From contig NZ_JADZGI010000001.1 of the NCBI RefSeq assembly GCF_015865035.1, forward strand, positions 372,001 through 436,000: 64,000 nucleotides of DNA. Direction: 5' to 3'. Source of the stretch: Novosphingobium aureum. GTDB taxonomy: Bacteria > Pseudomonadota > Alphaproteobacteria > Sphingomonadales > Sphingomonadaceae. The number at the start of each line of letters is the position of its first letter. Position 1 is the stretch's first letter. Below, in pieces: positions 6,687 to 17,311 of the stretch. A model generated the notes under the pieces. It saw only the letters and a program-made list of their open reading frames with translations, made no database searches and had not been told where the DNA came from. The position numbers and the translations under genes were made by a program.

Positions 6687-8759
6687 ATGATCCCGCGCAA
6701 GCACGCAATTCTCGCCGCGAAGGCAGCCAGCCTGGCCCTCGTGGCCGCAACCCTTTCCACCACCGCGACCACCGCCAGCGCCGACGAGGGCATGTGGACC
6801 TTCGACGGCTTTCCCGCCGCGCAGATGAAGGCCGACTACGGCTGGGCGCCCGATCAGGCCTGGCTCGACAAGGTGCGCGCTTCCGCGGTGCGTCTGACCG
6901 GCGGCTGTTCGGCCAGCTTCGTCTCGGGGCAGGGGCTCATCCTCACCAACCACCACTGCGTCGCCTCGTGCCTCTACGACAACTCGACCGGCGAGAACGA
7001 CCTGCTCGAACACGGCTACATCGCCGCCTCGCTGCGCGACGAGAAAAAGTGCCCGGGCCAGCAGGCCGAGGTCGTCACCAAGATCGCTGACGTCACCGGC
7101 GACGTGAAGGCCGCGATCGGTTCGCTCACCGGCGAGGCGCTGACCAAGGCGCGCGATGCGAAGATCGCCGAGATCGAATCGGCGGGCTGCACCGATACGG
7201 CGAAGTTCCGCTGCCAGGTCGTCACCCTGTTCGGCGGCGGGCAGTACAAGCTCTATACCTACCGCAAGTACTCCGACGTGCGCCTAGTATGGTCGCCCGA
7301 GGACCGCGCCGCGACCTTCGGCGGCGACCCGGATAACTTCAACTTCCCGCGCTACTCGCTCGACGGCTCGTTCCTGCGCGCCTACGAGGACGGCAAACCG
7401 GTGAAGACCCCGGTCCACCTCACCTGGAATCCGCGCGCGCCCAAGGCCGACGAGGCCACCTTCGTGGTCGGCAACCCCGGCTCGACCTCGCGCCTCTATA
7501 CCCTCAGCCAGCTCGCCTTCGAGCGCGAGGTGCGCCTGCCGGTCACCGTCGCGACGATGTCCGAGCTGCGCGGTCGCCTGATCCGCGCGATGGAGGAGAG
7601 TGCCGAGCACCAGCGCGAGGGGCTCGACATGCTCAACGGCGTCGAGAATTCGCTCAAGGTCTACATCGGCCGCACCAAGGCGCTCAACGACCCGGCCTTC
7701 ACCGCCAAGCTGGCGCTCGCCGAAAAGGACCTGAGGTCGAAGAGCGCGGGCAATGCCGCGATCGGCGATCCCTGGTCGCAGGTCGACACGGCGGTCGATG
7801 CCTACCGTGCGCTCTACCTGCCCTATCGCTACGATGCGCCCTCGGGTTCGCTCTACGGCTATGCGCAGTCGCTCGTCTATGCTGCTGCCGAGCGCGAGAA
7901 GCCCAATGCCGAGCGCCTGCCGGGCTATACCGACAGCACGCTGCCGCTGACCGAGAAGCGCCTGCTCGACGAGGCACCGGTCTACCCCTGGCTCGACGAG
8001 CTGCAGATGGCCTGGAGCCTCTCCAAGGCGCGCGAGTACCTGGGCGTCGACGATCCGCAGACCAGGCTGCTGCTTGGCAAGGAGAGCCCCGAGGGACTCT
8101 CCGAGCGCCTCGTCTCGGGCACGAAGCTTGCCGATCCGGCCTACCGCAAGCAGCTGTGGGACGGCGGCATGGCCGCGATCAAGGCGTCGGACGATCCGAT
8201 GATCCAGTACGCACTCAAGCTCGAGCCGAACCAGCGTGCGCTCAAGAAGCAGGTCGACGAGGCTTATGCAGGCCCGGTCACGCAGGCTGGCGCCAAGCTC
8301 GCCGACGCGCGCTTTGCGGCTTATGGCGACACGCTCTACCCCGACGCGACCTTCACCCTGCGCATCAGCTACGGGCGCGTGAAGGGCTGGACCGAGCGCG
8401 GCAATGAAGTGCCCTTCCAGACCACCATGGGCGGCACTTTCGAGCGTGCGACCGGTGCCGAACCGTTCGACCTGCCGAGCCAGTTCGCGGCGAAGCAGTC
8501 CGGGATCGACATGGACGCGACCTACGACTTCGTGACCACCAACGACATCATCGGCGGCAACTCGGGTTCGCCGGTGATCGACAAGGCAGGCACGGTGATC
8601 GGCGCGGCCTTCGACGGCAACATCCACTCGCTTGGCGGCAACTACGGCTACGATCCGGTGCTCAACCGCACCGTCGTCGTCTCCACCGCCGCGCTGCAGG
8701 AAGCGCTCGAGACGATCTACCCCGCGCCGCGCATCGTGAAGGAGCTGGCGGCGAAGTAG
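6687..8759 (+). CDS. S46 family dipeptidyl-peptidase (DPP7-like), secreted
   Basis: The 690-residue protein has an N-terminal signal peptide cut near TTASADEG. It shows the S46 chymotrypsin-like features: the catalytic His in TNHHCV (residues 87-92), the Asp region with DNFNFPRY, and Ser626 in GGNSGSP. In this family the residue after FD in the FDxN segment sets specificity: glycine in DPP7 enzymes that accept hydrophobic residues, arginine in DPP11. Here it is FDGN, so DPP7-like specificity is inferred. It removes N-terminal dipeptides from peptides in the periplasm, feeding amino acids to the cell. The ATG follows GAGGA. A hairpin lies after the stop. Confidence 0.92.
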   Translation: MIPRKHAILAAKAASLALVAATLSTTATTASADEGMWTFDGFPAAQMKADYGWAPDQAWLDKVRASAVRLTGGCSASFVSGQGLILTNHHCVASCLYDNSTGENDLLEHGYIAASLRDEKKCPGQQAEVVTKIADVTGDVKAAIGSLTGEALTKARDAKIAEIESAGCTDTAKFRCQVVTLFGGGQYKLYTYRKYSDVRLVWSPEDRAATFGGDPDNFNFPRYSLDGSFLRAYEDGKPVKTPVHLTWNPRAPKADEATFVVGNPGSTSRLYTLSQLAFEREVRLPVTVATMSELRGRLIRAMEESAEHQREGLDMLNGVENSLKVYIGRTKALNDPAFTAKLALAEKDLRSKSAGNAAIGDPWSQVDTAVDAYRALYLPYRYDAPSGSLYGYAQSLVYAAAEREKPNAERLPGYTDSTLPLTEKRLLDEAPVYPWLDELQMAWSLSKAREYLGVDDPQTRLLLGKESPEGLSERLVSGTKLADPAYRKQLWDGGMAAIKASDDPMIQYALKLEPNQRALKKQVDEAYAGPVTQAGAKLADARFAAYGDTLYPDATFTLRISYGRVKGWTERGNEVPFQTTMGGTFERATGAEPFDLPSQFAAKQSGIDMDATYDFVTTNDIIGGNSGSPVIDKAGTVIGAAFDGNIHSLGGNYGYDPVLNRTVVVSTAALQEALETIYPAPRIVKELAAK

Positions 8760-8767
8760 ACTGCACT

Positions 8768-8800
8768 GGCCGGAAAAGGGAGGCTCTTCCTTTTCCGGCC
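8768..8800 (+). terminator. Terminator-like hairpin after the S46 peptidase gene
   Basis: A perfect 12-bp stem GGCCGGAAAAGG/CCTTTTCCGGCC (8768-8779 with 8789-8800) lies nine bases beyond the stop. There is no T run after it, so it may be a weak or attenuating terminator; the next gene starts 26 bases later. Confidence 0.5.
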
Positions 8801-8825
8801 GTGTACTCAGGAGGGATGGTTCGTA

Positions 8826-9341
8826 GTGAAACGACTGCTCGGTTTAGCTTGCCTGATCGGCGTTTGCACGAGCGCGCCAGCGCAGGCGGCGAGTGAAGGC
8901 AGATCGTGCGGTCTGGACAAGGTTAAGACCGTTGCCGATCTGCGCGGCGTGCTGAGCATGCGTGCCATCGAGGCCATAAAACTTGCTGCCGAGCCCCGGG
9001 GCTATGAAGAAAGCCCAGGGCTCAAGGCGCTCATCCGGCCGGATGCGGCGGTCGGTCTGGGCTCGGGCGACGTTGGGCGGCCCTTGGGGCACGGAACTTA
9101 CGGCTTGCGTCATCTCGTGCGCGAAATGAACGCCGGGACGTACCGATACCTGAACTGGGATTACATCCCGACGCCTGTCGATCAGCCCTGTCATGAAGCG
9201 AAGGTGGAGATCGAATTCACGGATTCCGCCAGATTACTGGTTTATCCGGTCGAGTTCACTTTCGAGGATGGCCTGATAACCGGGGTTAGCGGTTGGACGC
9301 GCAGTTATGTTTCCGGAAACCTTTGGGCGCAATCGCCCTAA
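8826..9341 (+). CDS. Small secreted protein of unknown function
   Basis: The 171-residue product begins with a clear signal peptide (MKRLLGLACLIGVCTSAPAQA). The mature part of about 150 residues has two cysteines and no recognised domain. The start is GTG at 8826 with AGGAGGG about 11 bases upstream. Codon use (for example many non-G/C third positions) looks less biased than that of its neighbours. It is downstream of the S46 peptidase gene in the same direction, separated by a hairpin, so the two may be partly co-transcribed. No function can be assigned. Confidence 0.7.
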   Translation: MKRLLGLACLIGVCTSAPAQAASEGRSCGLDKVKTVADLRGVLSMRAIEAIKLAAEPRGYEESPGLKALIRPDAAVGLGSGDVGRPLGHGTYGLRHLVREMNAGTYRYLNWDYIPTPVDQPCHEAKVEIEFTDSARLLVYPVEFTFEDGLITGVSGWTRSYVSGNLWAQSP

Positions 9342-9365
9342 ATCGACCCATTCCCGTTCGCGCGC

Positions 9366-10004
9366 TCAGGAGGGAAAGGCGATCGGGGCGTCGTCCGGTT
9401 GCCATGGTGCGTAGCGGACCATGATCGCGGCGAAGAGGTCCGAGGCAAGGTGGGCGGCGAGCCATCGCTGCAGGCTCGGCAGCGCCTGCGCGTCGAACCA
9501 GTCGCGGTCGGTGGCGGCGAACTGGCGCACGAAGGGCATGATCGCCATGTCGGCCAGCCCGCGCGTGGCGCCGCATAGCTGCCCCTCGGACTCGATCCGG
9601 GCGTCGAGAGCGCGCAGGAAGTCGAGGCCCGCGGCGCGGTGGGACAGCGGATCGCTGCCGTGGCGCTCGGGGTACTTGTAGCGGTCGAGGTCGTGCTTGA
9701 AGGGGCCGTCGTTGCGCGCGATCAGCGCCACATCGCCGCGTGCGAGCCATGTTTCGGGATCGCTGCGGCCCAGCGCCCAGTGCATGATCTCGAGGCTCTC
9801 CTCGATCACCGTGCCATCGCGGGTGACCACGACCGGGACCGTACCCTTGGGCGAGGCTTCGAGCATCGCCGTTGGCTTGGCGGCAAGTTTCACCTCGCGC
9901 AGCTGGCAAGTGGTGCCCGAGACCGCGAGCGCGAGGCGCGCGCGCATCGCGTAGGGGCAGCGGCGGAACGAGTAGAGGACGGGCAGGGCGCTCGGTGCGC
10001 TCAT
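9366..10004 (-). CDS. Glutathione S-transferase-like protein
   Basis: The 212-residue protein has a thioredoxin-like N-terminal domain with a [11 protein letters not shown] motif (Cys15-Pro16), the conserved cis-proline region TVPVVV and the glutathione-gamma-glutamyl site [12 protein letters not shown] helical C-terminal domain follows. This is the pattern of small GST/glutaredoxin-like proteins. The ATG overlaps the stop of trhO by four bases (ATGA), so it is translationally coupled to trhO. The substrate is unknown. It is the last gene of the trhO unit. Confidence 0.85.
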   Translation of the reverse strand: MSAPSALPVLYSFRRCPYAMRARLALAVSGTTCQLREVKLAAKPTAMLEASPKGTVPVVVTRDGTVIEESLEIMHWALGRSDPETWLARGDVALIARNDGPFKHDLDRYKYPERHGSDPLSHRAAGLDFLRALDARIESEGQLCGATRGLADMAIMPFVRQFAATDRDWFDAQALPSLQRWLAAHLASDLFAAIMVRYAPWQPDDAPIAFPS

Positions 10005-11014
10005 GCCGCCTTGCCGTCGTCTTCGCTGATTTTGCCTTCGTCGAGCGGCATGCGTGCCCCGACGTGCTCGGTTCCGCGCGCCTGTGCCAGCATTTCCTGG
10101 CGGTGGCGTTCGCGATAGCGCGCGCGCTGCTCGTCGCTGCGGCTGGCGTGGCAGGCGGGGCAGCTCACCCCCTCCTCGTAGAGCGGCGATGCCATGTCGG
10201 CCTCGCTCACCGGCTCGCGGCAGGCGTGGCACAGGCTATAGTCGCCCTGGACGAGACCGTGGCCGACCGAGACGCGCTGGTCGAAGACGAAGCACTGGCC
10301 CTGCCACAGGCTGTCCTCGGGCGCGACGGTTTCGAGGTACTTGAGGATACCGCCCTTGAGGTGGAAGACGTCCTCGATCCCCTCCTGCTTGAGAAAGGCG
10401 GTCGACTTCTCGCAGCGGATGCCGCCGGTGCAGAACATCGCGACCTTCGGCGGCTTTGCGCCGTCTTCACGCTGAGCCAGCAGGCGCTCGCGCTCGGCGC
10501 GGAACCAGGCTGGAAACTCGCGGAAGGTGCGGGTCCGGGGATCGATCGCGCCCGAAAAGGTGCCGATGGCGACCTCGTAGTCGTTGCGCGTGTCGATGAC
10601 GATGGTGTCCGGATCGGCGATGAGCGCGTTCCAGTCCTGTGGCTCGACGTAAGTGCCGACGCTGGCGAGCGGGTCGGTGCCCGGCTCGCCCATGGTCACG
10701 ATCTCGCGCTTGAGGCGCACCTTCATGCGGTGGAAGGGCATGGTGGCGGCCTCGGAGAACTTGACCTCGAGCCCGGCGCAGCCGGGCAGGGCGCGGATAT
10801 GCGCGATCACCGCGTCGAGACCTTCTTCGCTCCCGGCAATGGTTCCGTTCACGCCCTCATGTGCGAGCAGCAGCGTGCCCTTGATGGCGTTCGCCTCGCA
10901 CAGCGCGAGCAGGGGCGCGCGCATCGCAGCGAAATCCTCGAAGCGGGCGAAGTGGTAGAGCGCGGCAACGCGCACGCCGGTGTCGTGTGGACTGGCAGGG
11001 GCAGGGCTGGTCAT
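10001..11014 (-). CDS. trhO: tRNA uridine(34) hydroxylase (rhodanese-like YceA/TrhO)
   Basis: The roughly 337-residue protein matches the YceA/TrhO family, which makes 5-hydroxyuridine at position 34 of some tRNAs using molecular oxygen. An N-terminal acylphosphatase-like part ([11 protein letters not shown]) precedes a rhodanese domain whose catalytic cysteine is in [17 protein letters not shown] cysteine-rich C-terminal segment with CHACREP and CPACHAS probably binds zinc. The start is taken as ATG 11014; an in-frame ATG at 11032 is also possible and neither has a strong ribosome binding site. The downstream GST-like gene overlaps it by four bases. Confidence 0.88.
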   Translation of the reverse strand: MTSPAPASPHDTGVRVAALYHFARFEDFAAMRAPLLALCEANAIKGTLLLAHEGVNGTIAGSEEGLDAVIAHIRALPGCAGLEVKFSEAATMPFHRMKVRLKREIVTMGEPGTDPLASVGTYVEPQDWNALIADPDTIVIDTRNDYEVAIGTFSGAIDPRTRTFREFPAWFRAERERLLAQREDGAKPPKVAMFCTGGIRCEKSTAFLKQEGIEDVFHLKGGILKYLETVAPEDSLWQGQCFVFDQRVSVGHGLVQGDYSLCHACREPVSEADMASPLYEEGVSCPACHASRSDEQRARYRERHRQEMLAQARGTEHVGARMPLDEGKISEDDGKAA

Positions 11015-11070
11015 CGCGCGCGCATACCGCAAAGCGGCGGGGCGCGCAAAGCCGGGGCGCTAAAAGCAGA

Positions 11071-11104
11071 CGACCCGCCCCGGCGCTGTGGCCGAGGCGG
11101 GTCG
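11071..11104 (-). terminator. Terminator of metK
   Basis: A 9-bp stem CGACCCGCC/GGCGGGTCG (11071-11079 with 11096-11104) lies 38 bases beyond the minus-strand metK stop, followed on that strand by CTGCTTTT. It separates metK from the trhO unit. Confidence 0.65.
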
Positions 11105-11141
11105 CTTGTGTTTCAGTGGTAGGCTAAGGATCAGGTGGGGA

Positions 11142-12359
11142 TCAGGCCAGCGCGGCCTTGATGTCCTCGACGAGGTCGGTGCGCTCCCAGGGGAACAGTT
11201 CGCCCTCTGCCTTGCGGCCGAAGTGGCCATAGGCAGCGCTCGTGCCGTAGATCGGCTTGTTGAGGCCGAGCCCGATGCGGATGCCGCGCGGGGTGAGGGC
11301 GCCGAGCTTGTCGGCAGCGACCTTGCGCAGCGCCTCCTCGAGCGCCTCTTCCGAGACCTTGCCGGTGCCGTGCATGTCGACGTAGAGCGAGAGCGGCTTG
11401 CTCACGCCGATCGCGTAGGAGACCTGGATCGTGCACTTCTTGGCGAGGCCGGCGGCGACCACGTTCTTGGCGAGGTAGCGCGTCACGTAGGCTGCCGAGC
11501 GGTCAACCTTGGTCGGGTCCTTGCCCGAGAAGGCGCCGCCGCCGTGCGGGGCCGCACCGCCGTAAGTGTCGACGATGATCTTGCGGCCGGTGAGGCCGGC
11601 ATCGCCGTCGGGACCGCCGATCTCGAACTTGCCGGTCGGGTTGATGTGGTACTCGGTCGCGTCCGAGAGCAGGCCCTCGGGCAGGATCTCGGCCACGACC
11701 TTCTTCACGTAGGCCTTGAGCTCGGCTTCCTTCTCGCCCTCGTGGTAGCCGGGCACATGCTGGGTCGAGACGACGATCGCCTCGGCGGCGACCGGCTTGC
11801 CGTCCTTGTAGCGCAGCGTGACCTGGCTCTTGGCGTCAGGCTCGAGGAAGGGCGCCGCGCCCGACTTGCGGTCGGTGGCGAGGCGCTGGAGGATCTTGTG
11901 GCTGTAGTCGAGCGTCGCGGGCATCAGGTCCTCGGTCTCGTCGCAGGCGAAGCCGAACATGATGCCCTGGTCGCCCGCGCCCTCGTCCTTGTTGCCGCTC
12001 GAATCGACGCCTTGCGCGATATCCGCGCTCTGCGGATGCAGGTGGTTCTGGAAGGTGAGGTTCTGCCAGTGGAAGCCCGACTGCTCGTAGCCGATGCGCC
12101 TGACCGTCTCGCGAACGACCTTCTGGATCTGCTCCTGCGCGCCGGCTTCCCAGTTGCCGTCCTTGTCGATCATGCCCTTGCCGCGCACTTCGCCGGCAAG
12201 CACGACCAGCTGGGTGGTGGTCAGGGTCTCGCAGGCGACGCGCGCCTCGGGGTCCTTGGACAGGAACAGGTCGACGATCGCGTCCGAAATCTGGTCGGAA
12301 ACCTTGTCGGGATGGCCTTCCGAGACGGACTCGGAGGTGAAGACGTACTCGCTGCGCAT
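11142..12359 (-). CDS. metK: S-adenosylmethionine synthase
   Basis: The 405-residue enzyme makes S-adenosylmethionine from methionine and ATP in the cytoplasm. Diagnostic motifs are the N-terminal [20 protein letters not shown], the ATP-binding [10 protein letters not shown], and the phosphate-binding [19 protein letters not shown]. Length is at the upper end of normal. The ATG at 12359 is preceded by a weak GGGTGA. An 18-bp near-perfect palindrome lies 13 bases upstream of the ATG, so transcription or translation is probably controlled there. It lies 46 bases downstream of lnt in the same direction and has its own terminator. Confidence 0.96.
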   Translation of the reverse strand: MRSEYVFTSESVSEGHPDKVSDQISDAIVDLFLSKDPEARVACETLTTTQLVVLAGEVRGKGMIDKDGNWEAGAQEQIQKVVRETVRRIGYEQSGFHWQNLTFQNHLHPQSADIAQGVDSSGNKDEGAGDQGIMFGFACDETEDLMPATLDYSHKILQRLATDRKSGAAPFLEPDAKSQVTLRYKDGKPVAAEAIVVSTQHVPGYHEGEKEAELKAYVKKVVAEILPEGLLSDATEYHINPTGKFEIGGPDGDAGLTGRKIIVDTYGGAAPHGGGAFSGKDPTKVDRSAAYVTRYLAKNVVAAGLAKKCTIQVSYAIGVSKPLSLYVDMHGTGKVSEEALEEALRKVAADKLGALTPRGIRIGLGLNKPIYGTSAAYGHFGRKAEGELFPWERTDLVEDIKAALA

Positions 12360-12372
12360 AGGGTCACCCAGA

Positions 12373-12390
12373 TATAAAGAAATCTTTATG
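12373..12390. promoter_or_regulatory. Palindromic operator candidate upstream of metK
   Basis: TATAAAGA-AA-TCTTTATG on the plus strand is an 18-bp inverted repeat with seven of eight arm bases matching. It is 13 bases upstream of the metK ATG and stands out as AT-rich in a GC-rich genome. The arms resemble sites described for ArsR-family SAH/SAM-responsive methionine-cycle regulators (SahR/SamR) in proteobacteria; that link is from memory and no such regulator gene is in this window. Confidence 0.55.
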
Positions 12391-12405
12391 TGTGCTTCGC
12401 CAGCC

Positions 12406-14112
12406 CTACCCTTCGCGGCGGCGCAGTGCAACCGTGGAAACTGCAAGTACCCCAACGGATAGTGCGGCCATCGCGAGCGCGAGCAGCAGGCTGGCGGTGT
12501 TGCCGAGGCGCGCGAAAAGCGTGGGCTCGTGCGGCGGGGGGATGCGTCCGTCAAGGCGCCCGGCCTGATGGCGCGGGACGTACTGGCGCACGATCCCGTC
12601 GGCATCGATCACCGCGCTGATCCCGGTGGTGGTCGAGCGCAGCACGGGAAGGCCTTCCTCGAGCGCGCGCATGCGGGCCTGCGCGAGGTGCTGGGGCGGG
12701 CCCCAGGTACCGAACCAGCCATCGTTCGACGGGTTGAAGATGTAGTCGGGGCGATTGCCCGGATCGACCACTTCGCCCGGAAAGACGATCTCGTAGCAGA
12801 TCTGCACGCCAACCTCGCCCATGGCGCCGAAGTCGAGGCTGCGCGGTCCGGGCCCCGGCCAGAAATCGAGGCTGCCCGCGACGAGCCGCGAGGCGCCCAG
12901 CGGTCCGAGCAGCCAGCGCAGCGGCAGGTATTCGCCGAAGGGCACGAGGTGGGCCTTGGAGTAGCCCGCGAGGATGTCGCCCTTGCCGTCGATCGCGGTC
13001 ACCGAGTTGCGCGCGGCGACACCCTCGTCGCCGACCATCACGAGGTCGACCGCGCCGGTCATGAGCAGGCCGTAGGGCCCGATCACCCGGCCGATGCGCT
13101 TGCGCGACAGAACCGGGTCCCCGGCATAGGTGTACATGCGGTAGAGATAGTCGGGATAGCCGTCGCGGATGTAGTCGCCAAGGCCCGACTCGGGCCAGAA
13201 CACCAGCCGTTTTGCGCCGGGGTCGCGCGGCACCGAAAGGCGCGCCAGCTTGATGAAGTTGGCCTCGTAATTGCGCGGATCGTCGATGTACTCCTGCCGG
13301 ATGTCGGGCTGGACGAGCGTGTAGCGCAAGGCTCCCTCCTCGCGCCGTGCCCAGGGATCCGGGGCAAGCATGGCGACCGCGACCAGTGCCGCGAGCGAGA
13401 GTGCGGGCACGAGCGGGGCCCAGCGTGCGAGACCCCGGCGGGGCACGGCGAGGCGCGTGAAGTAGCCGGGCAGTCCGGCCAGCAGGACGACCACGCCCGA
13501 GAGGCCATAGGTCCCGATCCAGGGCGCGAGCATGGCGAGGCCGCGCCGGTCAAAGTCGCCGAGCACCGCCATGCCCATCGGGTTCCAGGCAAAGCCGGTG
13601 AACAGCCATCCGCGCAGCCATTCGCTCACGATCCAGCATGCGGCGAACGCGAGGGTGAGCGAGAGGTGCGCGCCTGCGCGCCGGTCGAGCGCATCGCGCG
13701 CGCGCATGTCGAGCCGTGCACGCGCCGGGGCGCTATGCATCACGCGCCAGGCTGCGGCGCAGGCGAAGGCGGGGAACAGCGCGAGGTAAAGCGCAAGCAG
13801 TACCACCGCGATCGCGCCCAGCCAGGCGGGCATGTTGGCCTGGTAGGTGAAGGCGGTGGCGATCCAGTTGTTGCCGAGGGTGAAGTGCCCGAGGCCAAAG
13901 AACCAGCCGATGGCAAAGGCGCGGCGCTGGCGTCCGGCGCGCCCGACCAGCTCGATCAGGCCGGCGAGGCCGAGGAAGGCAAGCGGCCACAGCGCGAGCG
14001 GCTGGAAGGCGCAGGCCGTCATGGCGCCGAGGAGCAGCGCCATCGGCAGGGTCATGCGCAGGAGCGGGTTGGGTGCGGCCCGGTCGGGCGCGTCATTCGA
14101 GCGGGAAGCCAT
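12406..14112 (-). CDS. lnt: Apolipoprotein N-acyltransferase
   Basis: The 568-residue inner-membrane enzyme adds the third acyl chain to lipoproteins in the last step of their maturation. About six N-terminal membrane helices precede a nitrilase-type periplasmic domain. Its catalytic residues are visible: Glu in [10 protein letters not shown], Lys in [14 protein letters not shown] and Cys in [14 protein letters not shown] last helix ([17 protein letters not shown]) ends the protein. ATG 14112 gives a length near the family norm; the frame stays open upstream but that part looks like non-coding sequence. metK follows 46 bases later. Confidence 0.93.
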   Translation of the reverse strand: MASRSNDAPDRAAPNPLLRMTLPMALLLGAMTACAFQPLALWPLAFLGLAGLIELVGRAGRQRRAFAIGWFFGLGHFTLGNNWIATAFTYQANMPAWLGAIAVVLLALYLALFPAFACAAAWRVMHSAPARARLDMRARDALDRRAGAHLSLTLAFAACWIVSEWLRGWLFTGFAWNPMGMAVLGDFDRRGLAMLAPWIGTYGLSGVVVLLAGLPGYFTRLAVPRRGLARWAPLVPALSLAALVAVAMLAPDPWARREEGALRYTLVQPDIRQEYIDDPRNYEANFIKLARLSVPRDPGAKRLVFWPESGLGDYIRDGYPDYLYRMYTYAGDPVLSRKRIGRVIGPYGLLMTGAVDLVMVGDEGVAARNSVTAIDGKGDILAGYSKAHLVPFGEYLPLRWLLGPLGASRLVAGSLDFWPGPGPRSLDFGAMGEVGVQICYEIVFPGEVVDPGNRPDYIFNPSNDGWFGTWGPPQHLAQARMRALEEGLPVLRSTTTGISAVIDADGIVRQYVPRHQAGRLDGRIPPPHEPTLFARLGNTASLLLALAMAALSVGVLAVSTVALRRREG

Positions 14113-14212
14113 TGCCGCCGGGTTGTAGTGGTGGCGATGCTTTGCGCAAGCGCGATGATGGGCGCAGCACGCGGGTGTCATGCAGGGCTGGCCGGAAGGT
14201 GTGACTGGCAAG

Positions 14213-14240
14213 AAAAAAGGGCCCGCTTCGCAGCAGGCCC
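14213..14240 (-). terminator. Terminator of the DUF4167 gene
   Basis: On the minus strand an 8-bp stem (14233-14240 with 14219-14226, one G-U pair) with a 6-nt loop is followed by six T residues. It ends the transcript that comes from the DUF4167 gene, leaving lnt to start its own. Confidence 0.75.
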
Positions 14241-14299
14241 TCTTGTTCGGGTCAGGCGTGTTCAGGCTGGCCGGATGTCTCCGGCCCACGCCTCAAGGC

Positions 14300-15160
14300 T
14301 CAAGCCTCAGCGGCTTCGGCCTCTGCGTCCGACTTGCGTGCGCGGCGGCGGCGCGGCTTGGCTTCGGCGCTGGCTTCCTCACCCGCCTCGGCATCGCTAC
14401 CGGCGCCTTCGCCGGCATCCTCTGCCTTCTTGGCGCGCGGGGTGCGCGGCTTGGCAGGGGCCTTGGGCTTGGCGGTCTTGGCGCGGGTGCGCTTGGCGGG
14501 GCGCTCCTCGTCCTCGGCGCCGTCCTGTGCGTCCTCGACGTCGCTGCCCGTGGTCGAGATCGAAGGGGGCAGGGAATTGGGGTCTAGACCGCCGCCAACC
14601 GGGGCGCTGGCGTCTTCGTCGCCATCGCGCGGCTTGCGGGTCTTGGCGCCGCGAGTGTTGCGGCTGTCGCGCACGAAGGGGTTCTCTGCAGGCTCGTAGA
14701 CCGAACGCTTGCGCTCGCCCTCTTCCGAACCAGCCTCTTCGCCTTCGTCCGAAGCAGCTTCGGGCTGGCGGCGGTTGCCGTCGCGGCCCTGCTGGTCGCG
14801 CGAGCGATTGCCGTCACGGTTGCCGTCGTAGCTGCGGCTGCTCTCGTAGCCGCTGTCACCATCGTCGGAGCCGTTGTCGCCGTCCTGCGAGCGGTCTTCG
14901 CGGCGGGGCTGGCGGGCCTCTTCCTGACGCTGCTTCTGGTCGGCGATCACGCGGAAGTAGTGATCCGCAAACTGGAGGTAATATTCCTCCTGCACACGGT
15001 CACTGTTGAGCATCGCGTCATGGGCCAGCTTCTTGTACTTCTCGAGCATCTGGGGCGCGTTTCCGCGCGCCCGGCTGTCGATACGGTTCGTCTGCTGGCC
15101 GTTCTGCTGGCGATTGTTACCGCGGCCACGCCTGCGGTTGTTACCACGATTGTTATTCAA
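14300..15160 (-). CDS. DUF4167 domain protein, highly charged
   Basis: The 286-residue protein begins with an Asn/Arg/Gly-rich tract (MNNNRGNNRRRGRGNNRQQN) and then the conserved DUF4167 core (SRARGNAPQMLEKYKKLAHD ... VQEEYYLQFADHYFRVIADQ). The remaining 200 residues are low-complexity, first acidic and Asp/Ser-rich, then Lys/Arg/Ala-rich. The family is confined to Alphaproteobacteria and its role is unknown; the basic, disordered N-terminus looks RNA-binding, which is an inference. The start is TTG at 15160 with GAGGAAAG about ten bases upstream. It is downstream of hisS-prfA-prmC in the same direction. Confidence 0.85.
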   Translation of the reverse strand: MNNNRGNNRRRGRGNNRQQNGQQTNRIDSRARGNAPQMLEKYKKLAHDAMLNSDRVQEEYYLQFADHYFRVIADQKQRQEEARQPRREDRSQDGDNGSDDGDSGYESSRSYDGNRDGNRSRDQQGRDGNRRQPEAASDEGEEAGSEEGERKRSVYEPAENPFVRDSRNTRGAKTRKPRDGDEDASAPVGGGLDPNSLPPSISTTGSDVEDAQDGAEDEERPAKRTRAKTAKPKAPAKPRTPRAKKAEDAGEGAGSDAEAGEEASAEAKPRRRRARKSDAEAEAAEA

Positions 15161-15402
15161 GGATAACTTTCCTCAAAACCCCTGGAGTCCACTCGTCTGG
15201 AGGGTTGGACTGCCACACGTCGCATGATCACGGCTTGGACCCCCCGGGTCGCCGAGCCTTCCACATTTGCCTTTGTGCAGTGTTCCGAAAATGACCGGAT
15301 CCACTCGCAAATGCTGGGAATGAACCGCGTATGGGAAGTTCCATCCATGTACCGGTTCGCAGCAATCCTTAGGCACTCCGGCGTCGAATTCCAAGTGAAA
15401 AC

Positions 15403-16240
15403 TTACCCGCAACGGTGGAGAAGCATCGAAAAAGCGATGACACGTTCGCGTTCGGCAAGATCTTTCAGTACCCGTGATTCCAGGCCACAGTCCTTGCCAA
15501 GCGCACTTACGGCGCTGGCCTGGGTATGGCCGATCTCGACGAGGGCGAGCCCGCCCGGAGCAAGTAATTCAGGGAGTTGCGGGACGAGTATGCGATAGTC
15601 GTCGAGCCCGTCCTCTCCGGCAAAGAGTGCGCCGGCAGGCTCGAAGCCGCGCACCGATTCGTCGAGTTGGGCATCGCGTTCGACATAAGGCGGATTGGCG
15701 AGCACGAGATCGAAGCGGCCAAGGTCTTCGCACCAATTTGCCTGCGTCCAGTCGCGCGTCTCGAAGCGGGCATCGACGCCGTTCGCGGCGGCATTGCCGC
15801 GCGCAATCGCGAGCGCGCCTTCGCTGCGGTCGATCCCCAGCCCTTCGGCGCCCGGGAAGAGCGAAAGCGTCGCCACGAGCAGCGCGCCAGAGCCGGTGCC
15901 GAGGTCGATCACGCGCTTGGGTGGTACATCGGCGAAGGCCTTGCGCGCGCCCTCGACCAGCGTCTCGCTGTCGCCGCGCGGGATCAGCACCTCGGGTGAT
16001 ACCTTGAAGTCGAGCCCGTAGAACTCGGCATGGCCGATTATGTAGGCGACCGGTTCGTGTCGCGCGCGGCGCTCGACGAGCGCGGCGAAGCCATCGGGCA
16101 CCGCGTCGCGCATGTGGCGCAGCAGCAGGTCCGAACGCGAGGCGCCCAGCGCATGGGCCATGAGCACCTCGGCATCGAGCCGGGCGGTGTCGCTGGTGGC
16201 GGAAAGCCGCTGCGCCGCCTCGCGCAGCGCGAGAGCGACC

Positions 16241-16248
<8 letters not shown>
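15403..16248 (-). CDS. prmC: Release factor glutamine methyltransferase
   Basis: PrmC methylates the glutamine of the GGQ motif of release factors RF1 and RF2. The 281-residue protein has an N-terminal helical domain, the SAM-binding DLGTGSG (115-121) and the catalytic NPPY (185-188). Its start codon overlaps the end of prfA by eight bases, so enzyme and substrate are made from one message. Length is normal. A 242-base gap without a clear terminator separates it from the DUF4167 gene. Confidence 0.95.

Positions 16249-17307
<1,059 letters not shown>

Positions 17308-17311
<4 letters not shown>

Noticed and set aside
12360..12405. SAM riboswitch upstream of metK
   Set aside because: The gap is only 46 bases and contains one palindrome; no SAM-II, SAM-V or SAM/SAH fold can be drawn.
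12529..15009. Plus-strand frame of 826 codons
   Set aside because: Antisense to lnt and the DUF4167 gene; composition is typical of a high-GC shadow frame.
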